64,000 nt of DNA from Rutstroemia sp. NJR-2017a BVV2 (Eukaryota; Ascomycota; Leotiomycetes; Helotiales; Rutstroemiaceae). Positions 25,585-37,494 of this stretch are shown piece by piece (position 1 is the stretch's first letter; the number at the start of each line of letters is the position of its first letter). Made by a program: the position numbers and the translations under genes. The stretch lies in NCBI GenBank assembly GCA_002946415.1, contig NJPS01000048.1, positions 1,550,001 to 1,614,000 of the forward strand, read 5' to 3'. Below the pieces are notes generated by a model. The model was not told where the DNA came from and ran no database searches. It was given only the letters and a program-made list of their open reading frames with translations.

Positions 25585-28500
25585 CTACTCCTTATTTCCT
25601 CCCTCTATTCCTTGCATCTCCGCGTGCTGAATTTCAACCAGCTCACCATCACCTTCTCCGTCGTCTCCAGTTTGGGTATCCTTTCCTTTCTCATTTTCCT
25701 CTCCCACTTCTTCCACCATACCAACGTGGACTACGCCTTCCTCGCCGTCCACATCGTCATCATCCTCCAGACTTGTTCTCCTCTTCGCTTCTCTAGTCGC
25801 ACTCACTCCAATCGCATCTCCGTCTTCGAAATTGTCATCAAACCCTCTATCGAAATCACTTCTGCCATACTCCTCGTCGCTGCTGTTTCCATCTTCATCC
25901 TCGTCATCTTCACCCTCAACCTTGAAAGGATTGATGCCCCTCTCCTCCTTATCCTCTTCTTTGTCTCCATTCAACGACTTTTGCTTACTGTGAAGCGCCA
26001 ACCTAGCGGCTAACTGCCTCCTGGCGCGACTAGGTGGGATATTAAGAGGCGGAGGGGGAGGCGGCGGAGCTGACGGAGGTGAAAGATCCGATGTCGACGT
26101 TGTGGTGGATGGTGTGCTTATATAGCGGGAGAACTAATGTATCACAATGTTAGCAAGGATGTCTATTAGTACCTGAATCTAATGTACGCCAAATTAAAAG
26201 AGGTAAATGTTGTACAGAAGCGAGGCGGATAAAGGACATCTAGATGGCAGTTCAGATACAGTGGAGCACTAGCCCAGCCACTAGGAAGGCAAGCTCAAAA
26301 CTAGACTGCAGGCACTATCATGAAAACACCAGATTGACATCACAACCAGCCCAGCTAAAAAGAAATCAATATGCGAGCTTGAATTCAGTCTCTTTCTCTT
26401 TTTACGTGCCGAGAGAGAATCCAACATTACCCCTTATTCCATGCCAACATAATAGATGACATCTAGTTCGGGAAGCTGAAACAAGAAGCCTCAAGAATCT
26501 AAAAACGCCATTTGCGATGTTGATATGAATATAGGGTTCCAATGCCAGAAATCCGTACTGTACAAGAAGGAGGAGAAAAAACAAGATCGATATGACATTC
26601 TGACGTTTATTGAAACTAGATTCAACCACGATCAACATTCTCGCCTTTACCGGGGGGAAATAAAGGCGAGTCGCGATCGAGCTGTTCCAAATATTCATAA
26701 TCGACATCTAGTTCATCGTCGAACTTATCAAGATTGGGGGCTGACGGAGGAACAGATTGACCCACTTCAGCCGCAGTACCACCGCTACTATTCTTCCCTT
26801 CCTCGTCGTTATCTTCGTCCATTTCGTCGTCTTCTTCGTCGCTCGAGCTTCCAAAGCCACTGAGTAATGTGCCTCCGGTGATGAAATTAGCGCCGTTGCC
26901 ATTATTGCTATTTGCCAGGTCAATGCTGTCAAGAGCTGTTGAGCCGTTGAGACCTGCCTCAGCTAACGCGGATGATGCGTTCCCAAAGTTGCTGGCTGCA
27001 TTCACTGCGTTCATGACAGCTTGTCGTGGGCCAACGGCCATGTCGGGCCTGACACCTCCAAGAATAGCATTGTCCCGTTCTCGAGTTTCAGCTAAGGTAA
27101 CCTCAACATATGTAACCCAATCACCGTTCATGACTCTTTGGAACACAGAGTCTGACAGAAGCTCCGGGGGGTGTCGTTCTGTGAATTTCACAACTTCTTC
27201 GGCAATTAGTGTCAGATGACCCATGTAACCTAGGCGCATCTTATTCTTCTCTTGTGCCTCGTCGCTCTTCTTTTGGCCATCTACAATGCGCATTGTAATA
27301 TCTCCTGTTTCAAAAAGATCGATCGCAAGCGATCGATTGAAACCACGATCCATGGGTCCATTAAATACTTGTTGTACAACATCGTAGACAACATTATGTA
27401 GGAAGTTGTTCCAAGGAAATCGAAAGAAGAAATCCTAGTTCCGTTAGATTGGGCGTCAAGATGTGGGTGTGTCGAATACTTACTAAAATAGTTGGTACCA
27501 CCTTGTGTTCAACGAACTGCATTTTGAGATAGTCACCGACGACGGGAGCGCCCGAAGCTTCTATAGTGGACTCCGGGTGATGCTCTTCGGTGTTGCCCAT
27601 CATAATTGAATGGGAGCTGTCGCCAGCATCTCCCATAGTAGTGTCAACGCTCTCCATACTCATATTGTTGTCAACTTGAGGAGCATCCGGGGCAGCGATG
27701 TTTTGTGACGCACTTTCGCTTTTCTTGGAGAAGAGGGGAGCCGGAGTATCTTCGGGAAGAGGTACTACTAGGGTTTCAGTATGAGTGAGATCTTGACCAC
27801 TTTCTGCACTTTCAGATTTTTCAGAGTCCTGTTCAGTGTTGGAATGAGTTAAATCGGTAGAATCCTCTGATGACTCTGGGGTATGCTTCTGAGAGCCATC
27901 AGAGGAAGTCTCGTGTTCATCATAAGCGTTAGAATCAACAGATGGTGGGGGAGAAGTCATTGTAGTGTCCTCTTCACTGAATCCAAGAGAGCCCACTTGC
28001 TGCGAAAGCTCTTTGGTAGGCGAAAGAGGGAGTACAGTCATTTCGGGGTCCGGGAACTGTTCATCGGCGGGTTGAAGCCTTGGTGAACTTAAAGGTTCAT
28101 CGACGAATTCTTCATCATCTTTGTCGAGGAAAGAGACTGGTGGCTGTGAAGAATTTAGCAGGCTCTCATCTGCTTCGTGTTTCTCATCAAAATCATCCTT
28201 AGGATCGTCGCCCAGATCAGCAGAATGCGTCACTTCCTCAAACCCGTCATCATCTGAAGCATTCTGAACCTCCAATTTTCTGGACCCATCTGGCGACCCG
28301 AGTCGTGTTTGAGTTGAAGATTTCATTGTAAGGTCGTCCTCAGATGCCAAACCACTAGGAGAAGGATCTAACTTTCCCTCGGCCTTCAGCCGTTCTCGCT
28401 CCAGGTCCCTGGCCTTTACGAACTCTTCACTGCCGATCTCGTTCAAGAGGCCCATATTACTGCAGTGAAGGAGCTCAGCCATCAACTCACAAGTTTTGAA

Positions 28501-29725
28501 TCTGTCGAATCCAAGAGGCTCTATCTTTCCACCGAATGCAGCATTTAGTTCTTTCCTCTGGATTGTTACTGGACCATCGCCACCGCCAACAGTGTGATTC
28601 GGACTTAAAATAAGGTCCATGAAATCTGGCACATGCTGCGCAAACATTCGCAAAAGCGTACCGAGATATATAGGGTCGCGACTCGATGGCACTGCAGTTG
28701 CGTCTGCGCCGACCTCTGGATCGTAATCAGAGTTGTTCTTTCGAATAACCTCGATGACAATGCCAACTCCAACCGTCAAGGGGTTGCCGCCCTTCAGCAT
28801 ATCAGAAATCAGCTTCTCAATACAGGGCTGTGAGACGAGTTGTCTTGTAAGCTCATTTGGACCTATGCAAGATGCCTCGTTTTGTGACGCATTGGCTGAG
28901 ATGGTGATAATTGCTTTCAGAAAATCTCCTGCTGATGTCTGCGTCGCCCAGCTATGTTCAGAGGATAGGAAAGAAAGTAGGATAGGCATCAGATCTTGCG
29001 AATGAAGCCACTGCGTTCCAAGTTAGCAATTTGGTCAAAGCTGTGAGAAGAAACGGCCTTACATCAACAATCCCTTGCCCTCCTTCCGCTTTCTCTAGAC
29101 TGATGATCTTCAAAAGTAAATCCATTATCATAGGAGAGTCGACATGTTGAAGTATACTGCGGACAGCTCCATCAATTGATTTGAACAAATCAAGCATTTC
29201 TTCTGTCTTCCTATCGAGAAGCGCCTCATTGACTTTTGTAAAATAGCTAGCTTGTAGAGGATCGAGAGGAGCCGGAATATTCAAGAATTCCCAGAATTTT
29301 CGCAATAGAGGTTGGTTCTCCATAAGAGCTTCACAAATTGACCAATTATCCGAGGACAGGATCTCAGCCGCGACATACGCATAGCGATTTCGCTTCTTCT
29401 CCCTTTCCTCGTCATCTTCATCGTTGGACGGACGAGATATTGAAATGCGTCTTGCTTTGCCCTTTGCGTCGGGTGATTCTGGGTCTTCTTTCGAAGCCTC
29501 GGGATTTTCTGATGCGATCGTTTCTACTTTGGGGGCCACAACATATTCTAGCAACCTCTGTAAAATCTTGTCCTCTCGTAAATACTCGATCAGCTTCGCA
29601 TTATGTGACTTTAGTTCTTGGATGAGATCGCTCTCATCCAATAGCTCTTCTAGGGTAACATTCTCTTTATCGAGAATAGTATCGATGGTAGAAATATTGG
29701 CGTATCCGCCGAACCGCCAAAACAT
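25585..29725 (-). CDS. SIT4 phosphatase-associated protein (SAPS family)
   Basis: Regulatory subunit of the Sit4/PP6-type phosphatase (yeast SAP155/185/190, fission yeast Ekc1). Exons: 29725-29063, 29010-27484, 27434-about 26651 and 26133-25585. The N-terminus MFWRFGGYANISTIDTILDK and LEELLDESDLIQELKSHN is diagnostic of SAPS, with later blocks KLIEYL, LLRKFWEFL, SYFTKVNEALLDRKTEEML, FDRFKTCELMAELLHCSNMGLL, FPWNNFLHNVVYDVVQQ, MDRGFNRSLAIDLFE and GHLTLIAEEVVKF. Between them is a long acidic Ser/Glu-rich insert. The C-terminal exon carries PPPPPPLNIPPSRARRQLAARLALH and an acidic tail ending GELVEIQHAEMQ, conserved in fungal homologues. The link between exon 3 (ends phase 1 at a GTAAAG donor after PLFPP) and the last exon (phase 0) does not fit directly, so a small exon between 26650 and 26134, or a different donor, is missing from my model. 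About 1 000 residues. Confidence 0.9.
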
Positions 29726-31414
29726 GATGCTTTATGTAACAGCGCTCGTCTGCCACCGAGAATGCGGCGGTAGATGAGAATATGAATCGTTTTCGTGATG
29801 TCTCTGTATCTTGAGATGGGTCATGCGAGTAAGTCAAGTCGCTAAAATGAGAGCCGCTGATGTGATGTATTCTTCCCCCACAAGGAAAGGGAAAAAATAG
29901 TAATGGGTAACTGATCGTAAATGGTCCGCGCCCGCAGGGAAGGACTCAGATTCTATGAGTTTGTATCGTGATTCGTGAGGATTCAATGATCGTGAATGAG
30001 ACTATGACAGAAGATGAGAGGTCAGTGTTATTGCTCTGGGGGCGGATAGGTGGTTTGGTGACTAGTCGGTGAATACTGCGTTGATTGGGCGCATTTTCAG
30101 CCCTGCGCGCAGGGCAAGCATCACCGAGGACGGTGAAGGAGATGTAGAAATATAGAGGAGTGAAACATACATAGGTAAGAAAAGGATGATGCCTATATCT
30201 CCATTGGTATTTGTTATTATACAGCGGGGTTGTTGTTGTTGGGTTGTGTTTTTCGAAAGGTGCCAAAGCTTAGAGACTAAGGTGGGCAGTCGGCAGGAAT
30301 CTCGAAGGGTCTTGTCTTGCGAGGAGATAAGGTCAACGTAAAGTATTACAAAGGGTAAGAGTCTCAATCATACATCATGCTTCGTACCTTTACTTCGTAC
30401 ACACAGTTGGGGCAGTCAGGCGGTGCCGTTACTTTCTGCGAATCATTCCCAGGTTTCCCAGGAGTCCCGGAAGGATGAATTAGAGGAGAAGACAAAGTGG
30501 TGGAAAAGCTAGGATTGGAAGGGAAATGGGGTAGAAGGGGGTATCTCAAAATGTACGAAGGAGCAAGCAAGAAAAAGAAGTTAATAGAAGTAAAGTAGAA
30601 TAGGAGCTGCAAGATTGTTTATCGGTCCTGCACGAATATCTTGAAATGCTTGGTTGGTCAGTGAATTGGTGGTGGATGGCGGATGGCGGGTGGTGAGTGA
30701 TGGGTGGTGGGTGGTGGGTGGTGGATGGTGGGGTTAGATCCCTCTTCGTAATTTGTATGCGGTTCTTTGCCCTCTTTTCTGCTCAAATTGGGCGAGAACG
30801 AGACGAGGATGAGGAAAAGGAGACTATTGGCTTCTTGTTTCTCGTGAGCTCAATGAGTGGGTGAGTGGCTCGTGGGTAAGTGGGAGAGATGGTAGCAACT
30901 GGAGGGCCGCTATGTCTGAGTAATGGTTAGAGCTTTTCCCCTCTCTGTTTGTGGATAGAGAGGAGAGGTATACGAAGTAGAGAGAGGTACGCGGGATACG
31001 TGAGAATCGTCCACACTACGTTATCCTTTTCTAAAACTATCTGCTATTAACGATGAGAAAGTCTTCCAGAACTGACAGTGTGTCCTGCATTACATTATCC
31101 TAAGTCTTGAATTCGCAAACTGAAGCATGAATTCGCAAGCACCAACACCACGTGATAATTCTCCATCCAGACAAATAAGCGAAAGTACAGTACCCACACC
31201 TTGAACACCAGACCTTGAGCTCCCCGCCTCGCCCGCCTAGATACCGGAGCCCAATGATGACAGCAGCAGTATCGCAATCCACAAAATTCGGTGCTTGAGC
31301 ATACTTTCCCATCTTCCACAAGTATAATAATATCGACGTACACGCACGCAGCAAAAGAGCCCAGCAACCAAGATCCAAGATAATAACACTTGCCTAACTC
31401 GCTTCTCCGTCAAA
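29726..31414. other. Divergent promoter region of SAPS and VPS60 genes
   Basis: 1.7 kb with no supported gene. Contains a G-rich GGTGGATGG repeat (30668-30734) and two TACTTCGTA/TACGAAGTA nine-mers (30391, 30971). The ORFs at 30364-30612 and 31095-31503 are shadows. Confidence 0.5.
30668..30734. repeat. G-rich GGTGGATGG/GGTGGGT repeat
   Basis: About 67 bp of GGTGGATGGCGGATGGCGGG then repeated GGGTGGTGGGTGGT units on the plus strand. Multiple G2-G4 runs make a G-quadruplex conceivable. Located in the spacer between two divergent genes. Confidence 0.75.
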
Positions 31415-32230
31415 ATGAATCGACTCTTCGGCGCAAAGTCGTCGACTCCAAAACCTACCCTCAACTCCGCCATTTCAAATGTGAGTAGCTCCACCACCGA
31501 CACTGTTCATTTCCGCAGGCTCTCTACCAAGAGCTCATAGATACTCACACTGAGGGTCTATTCCCTTTATACTCCGTTCCTCCAATCACCTCTTCACCCT
31601 CCAGCATCTGCACCTCCCACTCCACCCACCACTAACCTCTCCCCCCCCCCCCAGGTCGACGAACGCATCTCCTCCATCGACGTCAAACTCGCCAGCATCA
31701 ACGCCGAACTCACCTCCTACCAACTCAAACTCAGCAAAATGCGGGACGGGCCCGGCAAAACCGCCATCAAATCGAAAGCGTTGAAAGTCCTCCAACGGCG
31801 CAAAATGTACGAATCGCAACGCGACCAACTGCAGCAGCAATCCTGGAACATGGAGCAAGCCGCCACCATGCAAGACAACCTGAAAAACGTCATGACCACC
31901 GTCGACGCGATGAAAACTACCAACAAAGCGCTGAAGAAACAGTACGGCAAAATCGATCTCGACAAGATCGAGCGCATGCAGGACGAGATGGCGGATCTGA
32001 TGGAGGTGGGGAATGAGATTAATGAGAGTATAAGTCGCAGTTATGATGTGCCCGAGGAGGTGGATGAGGCGGAGTTGGATGCGGAGTTGGAGGCGTTGGG
32101 GGAGGAGGCGGAGTTTGAGGGGATGGGGGGGTTGGGGGTTGGGGAGCCGAGTTTTATGGTGGATGAGGTGCCGAGTTTTATTGATGAGCCGCCGGCGAAG
32201 GTTGGGGAGGTGAAGGAGGCTGCTACTTGA
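31415..32230 (+). CDS. vps60: ESCRT-III-like protein Vps60 (CHMP5 family)
   Basis: Snf7-family factor acting with Vta1 to stimulate Vps4 during multivesicular-body sorting at endosomes. Two exons, 31415-31480 and 31655-32230, give 213 residues. The start MNRLFGAKSSTPKPTL matches the Vps60 N-terminus (MNRIFG). Then come ERISSIDVKLASINAEL, an unusually divergent helix alpha1, RDGPGKTAIKSKALKVLQRRKMYESQRDQL (seen in two pieces), MEQAATMQDNLKN, LDKIERMQDEMADLMEVGNEI and SISRSYDVPEEVDEAELDAELEAL, the acidic regulatory tail with the SYxVPxDxDEDxL pattern. The intron is 174 nt and ends in a 12-C tract before the CAG acceptor. Codon use in exon 2 is strongly GC-ending. Confidence 0.93.
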
Positions 32231-32658
32231 GGTGGGGGTTGGAATGGCTATAGGAGGTGTGGAGCGAAGAACTTGAGGGAGTAGGAAAATGCCCAGAGAA
32301 TTTGACGATGTCTGGCGTTCACATAATGGGGAAGCATGGAGAATGGCGTTTGGAGTATTAGATTACACATGTTATGAGCCTCATTATCCATCAGTCAAGA
32401 ATAAGACGTTTCCAAATGTCATATTACTGGTATTAGTCACTCTATCACGCCACCTATCTTCACCCTCCTCTTTATGCCTAACAGTATAAATTCACAAAAT
32501 ATAAAATAGCTTGTACATGGTATCTCTCCTAAACGCCTTCTATAACTCCATGGACAAAGCCATCTATACAGTCAATCCCAACCAGGTATATAACACCAAC
32601 CCAAGCCATCCCATCCCATCCCATCCATTTATACTCCAGCCAGCGCCGTCCCAGCCTT
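32231..32658. other. Convergent spacer with (CCATC)n repeat
   Basis: 3' regions of VPS60 and the Zn2Cys6 regulator. A CCATC pentamer tandem occupies 32606-32626. No gene seen. Confidence 0.6.
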
Positions 32659-34389
32659 TCACGCATCATTAATAAAATTCAAGCTCATCGTATTCCCACC
32701 CCTCCATTCCCTCCCCAGCACAACCTCAATCGGCCAACCCGTCCACTTCTGCCACCCCGGCCCCAGCGCATCCAGCGTCGTCTTCAGCAAACTGATCCCC
32801 TTGCCTCTCATCCACGGAATATGCGACAGTTTATGCAACAACACGCAATAGTAAGCCACGAGCAATAGAGCCTCTTTGACCTTCTCCGCAAACATACTCT
32901 CCACTTCATCCGGGATCATCACCAACCAATCCATAGCCACGCTCAGGGGAGAAAGTTCCTTATGCGTAGTCCAGAGACCGAAGGAACGGCGGAGCATGGC
33001 GAGGGCGTGGTCCAGGAGACGGCGTTGGCTGATGGGGAGGGTGGAGCTCGAGGTGCTGGACCAGGCCATGGAGAGGGAGGAGAGGTACAAATCGTCGATG
33101 GGGTCGAGTGGAGGGATGTATTCCGAAGTGCTGACTTTGGCCCAGGGGTTGAAGATGGGGCTGAATGGACCGGCGGAAAGCGTCGCCCATTGCGTTTTCA
33201 GGATGTTGTGAGTACCGCGCTGTAGCCTCACCCACTGAAATTGTGGGAAATTGCTATCGTGTGAAGGGAGCATCTTCTCGGGGCCGAAGAATAAATGATT
33301 CGGAATGTTTTCCTCCTGTGCTGTCCATGCGAAAACAAACACGGTTGAGATGAATACAAAAACAGCATGGCAGTTCGCGGGGTTGAGATGAGAGATCTCG
33401 GATTGGAAGAGGTGGAGAGCGATCGCGAGATGGGTGCTTGATGCTTGCGAATACCGAGCTGCTTTATGAGGTCGAACTTGCGATAGTTGAAGAGCAGCTA
33501 GAGCAAGGATTTCATGCATGAGAAATGGGTATTCAAAAGCGAGTTCGACGACGTTGGTCCGGAGGAGTTCTTGGCCGGTAGGAAATTCAATGAATTCCGT
33601 AGCGGTATGCATCGTCCAGAAATGGAGAAGTTCCATATCAAGCGTAGAATACGATTCTAGAGCTCCGGCAGAGGAGCTCGACGACAAAGTCGAAGCCGGA
33701 CTTAGCTCAACTCTCGGAGGTAGAGTGGTAATTGGTGTTGGGGATTTGGAATCCTTCCTTATGGCTGTAGGACCATACAGAGCATCCCGACTTTGAAGAC
33801 TCTTCATTGGATGGGTTTGAAGATATGAGCATTCTGAACCGTAGCTCCGACATTTCTGACAAGATGGTTTTTTCTCATCGCACTGTGATCATCTGATTAG
33901 CGACGGCACTGATGTTGGTCTGTGTGTGGATCGAGGAGAGACGGGAATAATTGGAGACGAGAAGCTAAGAGGTTAAATGCTTGCGGGGATACGGATAATC
34001 TCCTTGACTCTCGGATAAGTGTTCTTGAGATTGCATTGTGAAAACAAAACAAAAAGGGGATGTTTCTCGGCAGTCGGTACAGAATGGATGTTCTCCGATA
34101 TCGTTCGGATTTGCGAGGCAAATCTGAACGAGTGTTGGTTCTCCAACGAGATCATGAGCCTTTCAGCGACAACTCCTTGAGAAGTCCCCAGGAAACTTGC
34201 TGATACCAGCCCCGTAATCACGTCCATACAGACATGATGTATTGTGAAATGAAAGAGGTGCCACTGCGAAGGTTTGAAGTAGGCGGAAAAAAGGAAAGTA
34301 TGCGTACGCACCTTGACTTTTCTTGCTTTGCATTGGAGACAGCCCGTCCTGCTCTTATGATGTGGTCGCCTCGGGCGGATGACATCCAT
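32659..34389 (-). CDS. Zn2Cys6 transcription factor (sterol-uptake-regulator-like)
   Basis: Nuclear regulator. Exon 1 34389-34312 (MDVIRPRRPHHKSRTGCLQC) and exon 2 33882-32659 join in phase to 433 residues. The cluster spans the junction: GCLQCKARKVK then CDEKKPSCQKCRSYGSEC, i.e. C-x2-C-x6-C-x6-C-x2-C-x6-C, placed right at the N-terminus as in UPC2/sterol-uptake-control-like proteins. The rest is a short C-terminal domain starting LDMELLHFWTMHTATEF and containing HEILALAALQLS, VRLQRGTHNIL and MDWLVMIP, typical of small fungal Zn cluster proteins of about 400 residues. The intron (34311-33883, 429 nt) is exceptionally long for this window and may hide an alternative exon. Target genes cannot be told from the sequence. 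Confidence 0.87.
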
Positions 34390-36127
34390 CTTCTCTATAG
34401 TCGCTCTTGAACTTTAAATGAATGCGAAGAGGAGGAAAGAAAGAAGACAACTCAAGGACATTCACAACGAAACAGAGTGCAAACCGTCAGCTCGGCCAAA
34501 GTGAATTGAACTCGAGTCTTTAATAACTCGGTTTCACCTACCTGAGTAGTGAAGAAGTTGTTGGCGGCAAGTGCCGTGTGCTATACCGTCACTGCGAGAG
34601 CAGACCTACTCCTACTCGCGCGAGCCACGGATCGGATAGAAACTTTCACGGGGGCTGTTGTGGGTGGCTTGGACAGCCGTCCCATTGGTTGGGCATTACG
34701 AAGACGATGATTAATGCTGCATTTCCGTCGATTATCCTCAGACGGGTCTTGCCGGTGGCTTAAGCGAAACGTATACGTGAACAAAGTCCGGGTTTACGAG
34801 CCAATCTAGCCCAGGGACCTGGACCTGGACCAGATATGGCTGTCTATTTCCGAATGATGACTTACATAAATCATGGGCACTGCCGGACACGCTCGTATAT
34901 TCGTATGCAGCGCTTCTAGTCTTGGTCTTGTGTCTTGGATGTCTTCCTAGCTCGTACTCGGCAACTTCGTATCACGTTGTGTTGTTATCAAAACCGAGGC
35001 TCTCCCGCGCAAACTCCCCCACAACGGAATCTTCCAAGATTGTTTCTTCACAATGTGGATGGCGGCATAAAAATAGGCAGGTACTTAGGTCTAGCCAAAC
35101 TCAACAGCGATGAAGTCACGAAAGATGCGATTTGCCCATTTTCTAATCGACGTTTAAGTCCAGGTTTAGCTTCCCCCGTCAGACTGTTCGAGCGCTCATA
35201 GGCTACCACTTGGCGGGGTAAACCCTGAGGAAGAGAAAGCAGCACGAGGAATACTACGTTTTTTGGCGGCTACTGGCATTGCGTATAATTGATGAAAACG
35301 GCTCTCGCGGATATGACCAATCTTGCTACTTAATTGTTAGTATTTTTGGATTTACCAGTGGCTGGATGTGTCACGAAGAAAAAGGAGTTCAAATACACCA
35401 TTTTAAATCCGGCTACTTCGGGCTCCGGCATCCGTAACCTTAATGGAAAACTGTCCTTCCTCGGTTTACACCTCGGGTTCTCGGTTTCGTACTGTAAGTA
35501 GGCAACTTAAGCATTGATCTTATTGCGCGATGTTGATCGTCTATCTGGGTTAAGACATTCTGAAATGCAGCAAACTGCCGTAGTGGGGCAGCGTCCACTA
35601 CCTAATCTAGCGATCAGAGGCATCATGTAAGTAGCTATGCGTGCTATGCGTGCTATGCGTGCTATGCACACGTACAGTAACTTGCTTATCTTTTGTCCGG
35701 TGGGGATTTCTTGCTGCAGTGAGAAAATAGTTTTTTATGCTTACCATTTCCTTGGGTAACACAAGCGACTTTCAACCTTATTTCCGGTGAGACTGAAGTA
35801 GTCGGCGCTCGAAAGGATAATATATATATGCGGTAGGCTGAGGTAAGTTGGTGATGATATGGCAAACCCATGGATTTTGACAAGAGGGCTTTTTGATCAT
35901 TTACGAGCGACCCAATCGATGGTGTGAGAAGGACCAGATACATGCCACAGCCGTAACATTGCGAGAAGAGGCGTCGCATTTGGCTTTACAGATAGCGTTT
36001 CTACGTACAGAACAACACGTCAAGCTTGGCATAAAAGGCGATGATGCTCCGTCAAAATGAAGATCGAACGACTTCATCTTGACCAAGTACTTCCTATCTT
36101 TTCCGAGTGGAAACCACCATCGACGAA
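34390..36127. other. Intergenic with nine-mer tandem repeat
   Basis: 1.7 kb between divergent genes without supported coding sequence. A perfect GCTATGCGT tandem lies at 35634-35667 and a CCTGGACCTGGACC duplication near 34818. Frames listed on either strand are short and lack family resemblance. Confidence 0.5.
35634..35667. repeat. GCTATGCGT tandem (3.7 copies)
   Basis: Perfect nine-base tandem GCTATGCGT repeated three times plus a partial copy. Confidence 0.9.
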
Positions 36128-36669
36128 ATGTCTTCGACGCTGACTCTCGATCACATCCATGCTATCATGGACCCAATTGACCAAGGGGATTGGTCGAAAT
36201 TCTACGCAGCGATCGATGAGAATGTGCGCTGGTGGATTGGTGCAGATGAATATGATCCTAACGTTGCTACTGGTGTCTATGTACGTCGCTCTACCATCAC
36301 AACGGCATGTCTATCATCTCTTAGATCTTTACTTACACGGGTATACCAGAACCTCCAAGAATGGACAGAAAAAGTCCGCAACCGTCTCATGCCTAGGCTT
36401 GATGGAGGAGTCACTATGAAAAGCAACACCATGGACATTATTGGGCAGAAAGCAATCATCGAAGCTTCCGGCACTGCGAAACAAAAGAATGGCAAGCCGT
36501 ACAATAATAGGTATGGTTCAACCTTGCCGAAGCACTCGTGTAGGTGATTATTGGTAACATATGCGATAGGTTTTGTTGGATATTCATCTTCAATGAGGCT
36601 GGGAAGATTGTGGAGATTAGGGAATATTTGAATACGGCTTTGGTTAAGGAGGTGTTGACCACGAATTAA
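36128..36669 (+). CDS. SnoaL/NTF2-like domain protein
   Basis: Small cone-fold protein of 137 residues from three exons (36128-36280, 36350-36510, 36570-36669). Sequence features: LDHIHAIMDPIDQGDWSKFYAAIDENVRWWIG at the N-terminus (the helix and WxxI strand of SnoaL-like proteins), IIGQKAIIEASGTAKQKNGKPYNNR in the middle and FCWIFIFNEAGKIVEIREYLNTALV at the end, the classic closing strand of the fold. Many fungal members are uncharacterised, some act in polyketide or detoxification chemistry. Nothing around it is a biosynthetic core enzyme, so no pathway is proposed. I start at the ATG at 36128 rather than at an upstream GTG. Confidence 0.85.
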
Positions 36670-37494
36670 GCAAGCGACGTAGGCGAAAAGGGGACATGGA
36701 CGATGTATGTAAGTGGAGAGGCATGGCGATGTGATACTTACTCTCACATCCATATCAAAAAAGCTGATGACGATTATATCAAATTCTTTTTCACTTGCTT
36801 TTCGAATGCATGTCGAACGTTTGTGAATCGGCCGAGATATATTGAGTCTCGAACGACATAGTCATGCAAGCTCTATGAAGTACACCTCTTTCCCACTCAA
36901 GACCTGTTCATTCTTGTCGTTCAACCATCTCCTGATGCTCGATGTCCATTTCCACCAATGAAGTAGTCTGCTTCTCACAATCTCTTCTCTGCTTGCCTAC
37001 CCCTTAATTCTGGTTCGTACACGCGAGCGCTTTCAATCGAGGAAAGTTCGCCTAGGCGGGGAGGTTTTCTTGATTTGAGTGTGGTGGTGGCGGTGCGGTT
37101 GAAGTTACATTTAGTAAGTATGTAGATATTTCAAGAAGGTTAAAGCCATGTAATTGTGATTTAGGTCCGTGAATATGATCTTTTTCTCCAGTAATACAGC
37201 AAGGCTGGGTTTCGAAGCAGCACTTAAGAAAATTTTGCAAAGGGAGATCTGACCACAGGACATTGGTCCAAACAAATCTCCACGTGAGACAGAAATATTT
37301 GTAGAATTATTAAAAATATCTATAAAAAGCCATTCAATGGCCCAACAAGGATTTGCAAATGGGTATCTCTGCCAGAAACATTAGAAATCCTCCGCGGAAG
37401 CTCTTAACTGAATCACCCAGGGTATCCTCCAACCAATTCGAAAAACTCGCAATATTCATATACATCTCGCCTCATTAAACCCGTAAGAATGCCA
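36670..37494. other. Convergent spacer, no gene seen
   Basis: About 0.8 kb of AT-rich sequence between the SnoaL-like gene and the double-psi beta-barrel gene. Confidence 0.5.

Noticed and set aside
25435..26013. 192-codon plus-strand frame, hydrophobic
   Set aside because: It is antisense to the acidic C-terminal exon of the SAPS gene; the hydrophobicity comes from complementing Asp/Glu codons.
30391..30399. loxP-like resemblance of TACTTCGTA
   Set aside because: Only part of a loxP arm is matched and no spacer or second arm is present; coincidence.
32876..33235. Antisense frames of 87-111 codons
   Set aside because: Shadows of the Zn2Cys6 regulator coding sequence.
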